DNA from: Doryteuthis pealeii
Taxonomy: Eukaryota; Mollusca; Cephalopoda; Myopsida; Loliginidae
DNA length: 64,000 bases
NCBI GenBank assembly: GCA_023376005.1
Contig: CM042157.1
Coordinates: 67,619,460 to 67,683,459, forward strand
Direction of reading: 5' to 3'
Both the position numbers and the translations under genes were made by a program. The notes under the pieces are model-generated. The model searched no databases and was not told where the DNA came from. It was given only the letters and a program-made list of their open reading frames with translations. Positions 52,496-58,900 of this stretch are shown piece by piece. Numbering within the stretch: position 1 is the stretch's first letter; every line of letters starts with the position of its first letter.

Positions 52496-55400
52496 ACGTT
52501 TAACAAGTTTTTTCTCTTATCAATCACATCCTTAGATGATTAAATTACGGAAAGGAACAAAGTAAAGAAAAGAAAAAAAAAGAAAAAAAAGGAAAATTTA
52601 AAGTTAAAAAAAAAATCGGAGTGCGTATCTTGAAGATAACCGAATAATTGAAAGTAAAATTTAGTTCTTCAACTCCCTACAATCCACAATAGGATAATTA
52701 TGAAAATTTTCGTGAAAATCAGACCATTAATTGATTTTTCGTAGAATTTCTTAAAAAACCTCTAGTCATAATTTCATTAAAATCGGATAATTCCCTGATT
52801 TTTGGTAATTTTTAAAAAATCGCTAATTTTACATGAATTTTGTAAACACGCCATATTTCAAGAGCGTTAATAGCCGAACAGCAACGCGATCGAAATTGAC
52901 CAAAAAATTTGTTTTAAATGTATTGAAAATGAATTAAATGTGTAATATTATTTTGCTTTTTTATTGATGGTCATTATGTTACTACTTATCGATTTAGACA
53001 AAAGTTTGACCTTAAATAATCGATTTAATTAATTTTGATTCGTTTTTTTTTTAAACTAGCAGACTTTAGCAGACGATTTTTGGGTATAGCTACTATAAGA
53101 AAGACTCGTAGGCCACATTCAAAAGGTAGGCCACATACTATAATGGTACCCATCGATTTACGGTAGATAGCCAATACACAATTTTAGAGAGACACACACA
53201 TACACACACACGTTTTAAACATAAAAGAGTGTTTTATTACATCTACCGTAAGTGAAATCGTAGAAATCTTAAAAGTGCTGACTTCTGATTTTGGTCGGAA
53301 AATTAAAACGGAAAGTTTTTTGGTGATCCCCCATGACAGTTTAACTACAGTCTATGAATTAACATTTTGCGAATTGGGTTACGGTTTTAGGGGATTAAGG
53401 TTGTTTTTAATTAAGTATTGCTTAAAAACAACAAAAACCCAAATTACTATAGATTTAATTAACCATTGAAATTAATTATTGAATCTATTATTAAGACAGT
53501 TGTTTGTGTTAGTATTGCAATGTATAATTTCAATTAAACTTAGTTTAAAAATATATTTTTCAACATTAAATGTATAGTAATTTGGGTTTTTTGTTTATTT
53601 TTTTTTAAAGCAATACGTAATTAAAAATAACCTTAATCCCCTAAAACCGTAACCAAATTCGCAAAATATTAATTCATAGACTGTCATGGGGGATCACCAA
53701 AAAACTTTCCTTTTTAATTTTCCGACCTAAATCAGAAATCAGCCCTTAAAAGTTCACTACAACTCAAATATTAAATGCGAATATCAGTGTATCACATTTT
53801 TTCAACTTTACTCTTCGATATATCATTTTGGAATCAAGCCGTCTCCGTGAGCAAATTCAAAACTTTCCGGGCCGAATCCGGAGCCGCAATCCGGTGCTTT
53901 GGATTTCCAAGTTTTAATTAAAATAATCAATTCAATTAATTTTAATTCGTTTTTAAAATGAAAAGCAGACGAAAAATTAGGTACGCCTAATATAATTAAA
54001 TATATATTTATTTTTTAGGAGACCGGGAATTTAATAATTAATGAAAAATCTATTTGAACATTCTCTCCCCAAAAATATTTGTTTCGTTATAGTCTATCTC
54101 TCTTTGCATACTTAACCCTTTTTCAGGCATAGCAACATTTTTGTAGTTTTATCGGCCTGCAAAAAGGTTTAAGATTGTTACTCTCTAAGTAGTATAATAA
54201 AGTGTGCAGCTGGCTTAGGGGGTGGGGGTCTGCGTGACTTTCCAGACATATGCCATATTGAGATAAGTAAATTAGAAAAACATTTTCAGACTGGCCACTC
54301 CTATTTTTCACAAGAGTTGTGAGAAAAAGAAATTTCTTAGGGCAGCATTCCTCTCACCACATTGTTAATTTTGTCTTTTACTCTTCTTTATTTTTTATTT
54401 TTTATTCTTTAACCATAAAAAGAACTATTATTACTATTATTATTATTACAGAGATGCTGATAGGTCCTGCGTCACTGACGCATTAAAAAAATAAAAGGAC
54501 GCAGTAAAATTGTATCCATGCGTCCTAGGGCCTAGGGCCCGCCATATCCAGATTTCAATATTTTCTTGAAAATAAATTACACTGTATGGGATACAAAGTA
54601 GATGTTATACGGCTTTAGTTGTTCATAGATAAAAAAAAAAAAAGAAAAAGAAAAAAGAAAAATTAAAAAAAAAAGAAAAAGAAAAATTGCAATTTATTAA
54701 GAAACTTTAGTTGGGACCCATCAAATTTCCTGGAGACTAATCTAAGTCAAATCTGTGCGTCTCAGGACGCTCTAATTTAAAAAAAAAAATTGTTATTATA
54801 ATTACTATTATCGTCATTAGTATTATCATTATTTACTATTATCATTACAATTTACTCTTATTGGTTTTTCACACCAGTGTAAGGACTGATGGTCTGGTCT
54901 TTCACTGGAGTGAGTGACAAGTCTCCAGGATTCTTCTGAGTATTCTAGCCGATTTCAACAATGCTGTCGTCGGGATTGTCTCGTCTCAATTCTTCCTCTG
55001 ATTTCCAATTCCACCAGTCTGTTTTCTAAACTTTTGGGGGCCGTTCCAAGTGCACCAACTACAACTGGTATCACTTTCACGCTCCCTCATATTCTATAGC
55101 CTTTTCAATTCTCTAGCAAGGTCCAGGTATTATTATTAATATTGTTATTATCATCATTAGTAGTAGTAAAATCTGCGTAGTGGTCTATTGTCGATATTAA
55201 CCGAACAGCTAGGAAGTCTATACCCTTTCCGCTAGACCGGGGAGATTGTTTTTGCTGAGATAGAGAGCCATACCTAATGTCAGCTCCCATATGCTTTACT
55301 GCACATATCAGATTACCAAGCCGTGCTACTCGTTCTTGCGCTGAGTTTGAGGGGGACCGGTATCGAACTCGAAACCTTGCCAATCCTAATGCTCTAGCGA

Positions 55401-55938
55401 CTGAGCTAAACCAGTCCCAATTTTATCTAGAATTTTCATGTGAAACAATCTTTTTCGCGTATCAAATCTTTGGTCATTTTGAAAATTTCAATTTGTTAAG
55501 ACATTTTTTTCCCAAATTTCGATAGCATATATAATATATATCCTATCAAATATCGAAATTTGGATATATATATATATTTCTAAAATGTTAATTATAAAAA
55601 AAATGGAAAATTATCTACTGTTTTATTTCACATTTGATACGAAAAGAAAATATCAAGGTTTATGCACTAAACCCCTGCGCACCCCCCCAAAAAAAAAACA
55701 TTTATTGAAAATAAAACTTTATTTTTGATGATTTTTTTAAAAAAGGATTTCCTGTGACACCCACCCCTATCGACAGGTGCCCGAATTTGTTCATCCCAAA
55801 TATCATTCATGATCGATTTCACCCTGGAATTTTTAAGAACTATAAATAATACCGTTTGACAAAATCTAATTAGATTATAAAAAAAAAAAAAAATTAAAAA
55901 AACAACGAACAAACAAAATTAATTTTCCTGAAATTCAG

Positions 55939-55992
<54 letters not shown>

Positions 55993-58900
55993 TAACTACA
56001 GCTATCTCCTTTTCAATGTGAAATTTGTTTGTTCTTTTGTTTTGTTTTTTTGTTTTTTTCTGTGATTTGATGTGTTTGAACGTACGTCTGACCTTCAAAT
56101 CAGTCGGAAATTACTTTTTAAAGTTACACCCCTCCCCCCACTCCAGCCAGTATGTGGGGGGGGGGGGGGTTGCAACCACAAAAAAAAAGTAGATTTTGAA
56201 GGTCAGATTTAGTTCAAGACCCCTCGCCATTAACCCTAATTCCACCCTTCAGTCATTTACCAGATTATGTACCGGTCAACAGGGTACGCACGTACAAACA
56301 CAGATTTCTAGTGAGAGACAACAATAAGAACCTGAGATGTGAAAAAAAAAAAAAAATAAAATAAATAAATAACAAGAAAAATTAGTATCACCAAAATAGT
56401 TAATTTGTAACATTTTGAGGTATAGAAGAATGTCTTAGAATAGCGAGGTCTCCTTAAAGAGCATACAAATGATAGCCAGGGAGTAGCAAGTATTAACTAC
56501 TTACAGAAAGTCGGTTATTGGATTTTTAAATTTATGTTTACGTTTTCCCCCAAGCTTTTTTTTTTTTAAATTTTTAATTTCTTATTTTTTATTCATCACT
56601 TTTAGATCTTATTTATTAAAAATATATTTGAATAAAGTGGGAGGTACGATACCAGAATATCGGCTTTAAATCCCTCTGCCCCGAAGAAAAATATCAGGGC
56701 TGGCACCCCCCCCTTTTTTTTTACAGCTAAAAAATAAAATAAAATCCCAGTTAGCTAGTAAATGACCTAAAGGTCACATAAGTTTGCCAGTCTAGCGTTG
56801 TGGCTCAAGGCCGGCTGTATGGGGCACTCAGTAAGATTCGAACTCGCTAGTCATTGGCTTGCTAGCCTAGCATGCTAACCATTTTTAAACTGATGCATTA
56901 TAAAATTCATTCATTGATAAATCAATACTGAAAATTTCATTAAAATCGGATAATTCCCTGATTTTTGGTAAATTTTTTTCGAGCAAGAGTTAAATTTATT
57001 TTGTAAAAACGGATTTTAAGACAGCGTTTACTGTCATATTGGAGCAAAAATGACCGAAAAAAATGTTTTAAATGTATTAAAAACAAATTACATTTGTAAT
57101 ATTATTTTGCCCTTTTCCTGAATAATAAATATCAAATAAGCACGTCTTCAACTCGCTACAATTATGTTACTACTTAGACAAAGCAGACGAAAAATTGGGT
57201 ATGCCTATCTTACACTCACCTTGTCAGTCAAATTTTTAGTCATTTGTTTTGTTTTTAACCGAAGATTTACTTTTTTTTAAAGTCAAGTAGGGTACCTGAT
57301 GTGGTGTAATGGTTATCAAGTTAGCAAACAGTTTTTCGCGAGTTCGATTCTCACTGGGGGCCCCCATACTTCCATGTCTCTGTGCCACAACTAAGATAAA
57401 TAATAAATATCAAATAACCACGTCTTCAACTCGCTACAATTTCACCAGCTAATTATAAGTTGTCGGTAGCCTAATGTCGGTATCAGCCAGACAGCGAGGG
57501 AGTCTATCCCCCTTTCACTTGCGCTGGACCAAGGAGTGTCTGAGGCGGATTGCCACACTCAACTCATCAACTCATCACACGCTGAGTTGACGAGGGCCGG
57601 TATCGAACCAAGAACCTTGTGATTTCTAGGCAAGTGCTCTATTGACACTACCCTCACCAACCACTAACGGTAATTATGAACTTTTGTTTAGTAAATTAGA
57701 GTGTCCCAGAAAAAGCAGAACCCACAAATTTTGTAATAAAACTATTATTTTCCCCGTTAAACAAATAAATTAGGGTTTAGGGTTATTTTAACGGGAAAAT
57801 GAATAAATAATTTGGGTTCTGTTTTTTTCTGGGTCATCCTGTACACTAAACCCTAAACCTGACCTTAAACCCCAACCCTGACTTATTTGTTTAAGTGGAA
57901 AATTAACAGTTTTATTACAAAATTTGTGGGTTCTGTTTTTTCTGGGACAGCCTAATTTACTAAACAAAAGTTCATAATTACCCCACTAAGATAGTGACGT
58001 GTGACCAGAGGGGGTGGGAATAAAAAGTTTTTAATAACAAAAACGAAGCAAATTTGCATATATATTTCACTGGATGGTATTTCACTGGAGTCTGAGTGAC
58101 AACAAGTCTCCTCAGGTCTCCCGGACTCTTCTGAGTATTCTAGCCGATTGCAGCAATGCAGTTGTCTGGAAGATCTCAATTCTTCCTCTGATTTCCAGAT
58201 TTATCATCATCATCATCATTATTATTATTATTATTATTATTCATATATATTTCATTAACGGGATATTTTGGACAACTACCGGCTTTTTTTCTTTCTTTCA
58301 ACAAGTCAAACTGAAAAATCACTATTTATTTCTCGATAAAGTTTGTTTATTTTTCTTGGGGGAGGGGGAGGGGGAGAAAACTAAAACTCACTACGCTATT
58401 TCATGAATTTTCTGTGACGGTAAAAATAAAAAAATAAGTTATGAACTTTTGTTTAGTAAATTAGGGTGTCCCAGACCCCCCCCCCAAAAAAAAAACAAAC
58501 AAATTTTGTAATAAAACTTAATTTTAACAGGGGGGGGGTTAGGGTTAGGGTTTAGAGTTAGTTTAATGGGAAAATAAATAATTTGGGGTCTTTTTTTTTT
58601 CTGGGTCACTCTGTACAGGGTGACACTGAAAAAACAGAACCCAAACCCTAAATTCCCCTAGTTAAAATTAACAGTTTTATTACAAAATTTGTGGGTTCTA
58701 TTTTTTCTAGGACACCCTGATTTACAAAACAAAAGTTCATAATTACCAAAAATAAAAGTGGTAAAAAAGAACAATTTTCTCGTAAATTCCTACCATAAAA
58801 TAAACTGAACCCTCATTTTATGTCCGTGTTTTTGCAATAAATGTTTTATTGTTCTTACAATACTAAATATATTTTCTTTATTTGTTAAAGAATAAAGAAA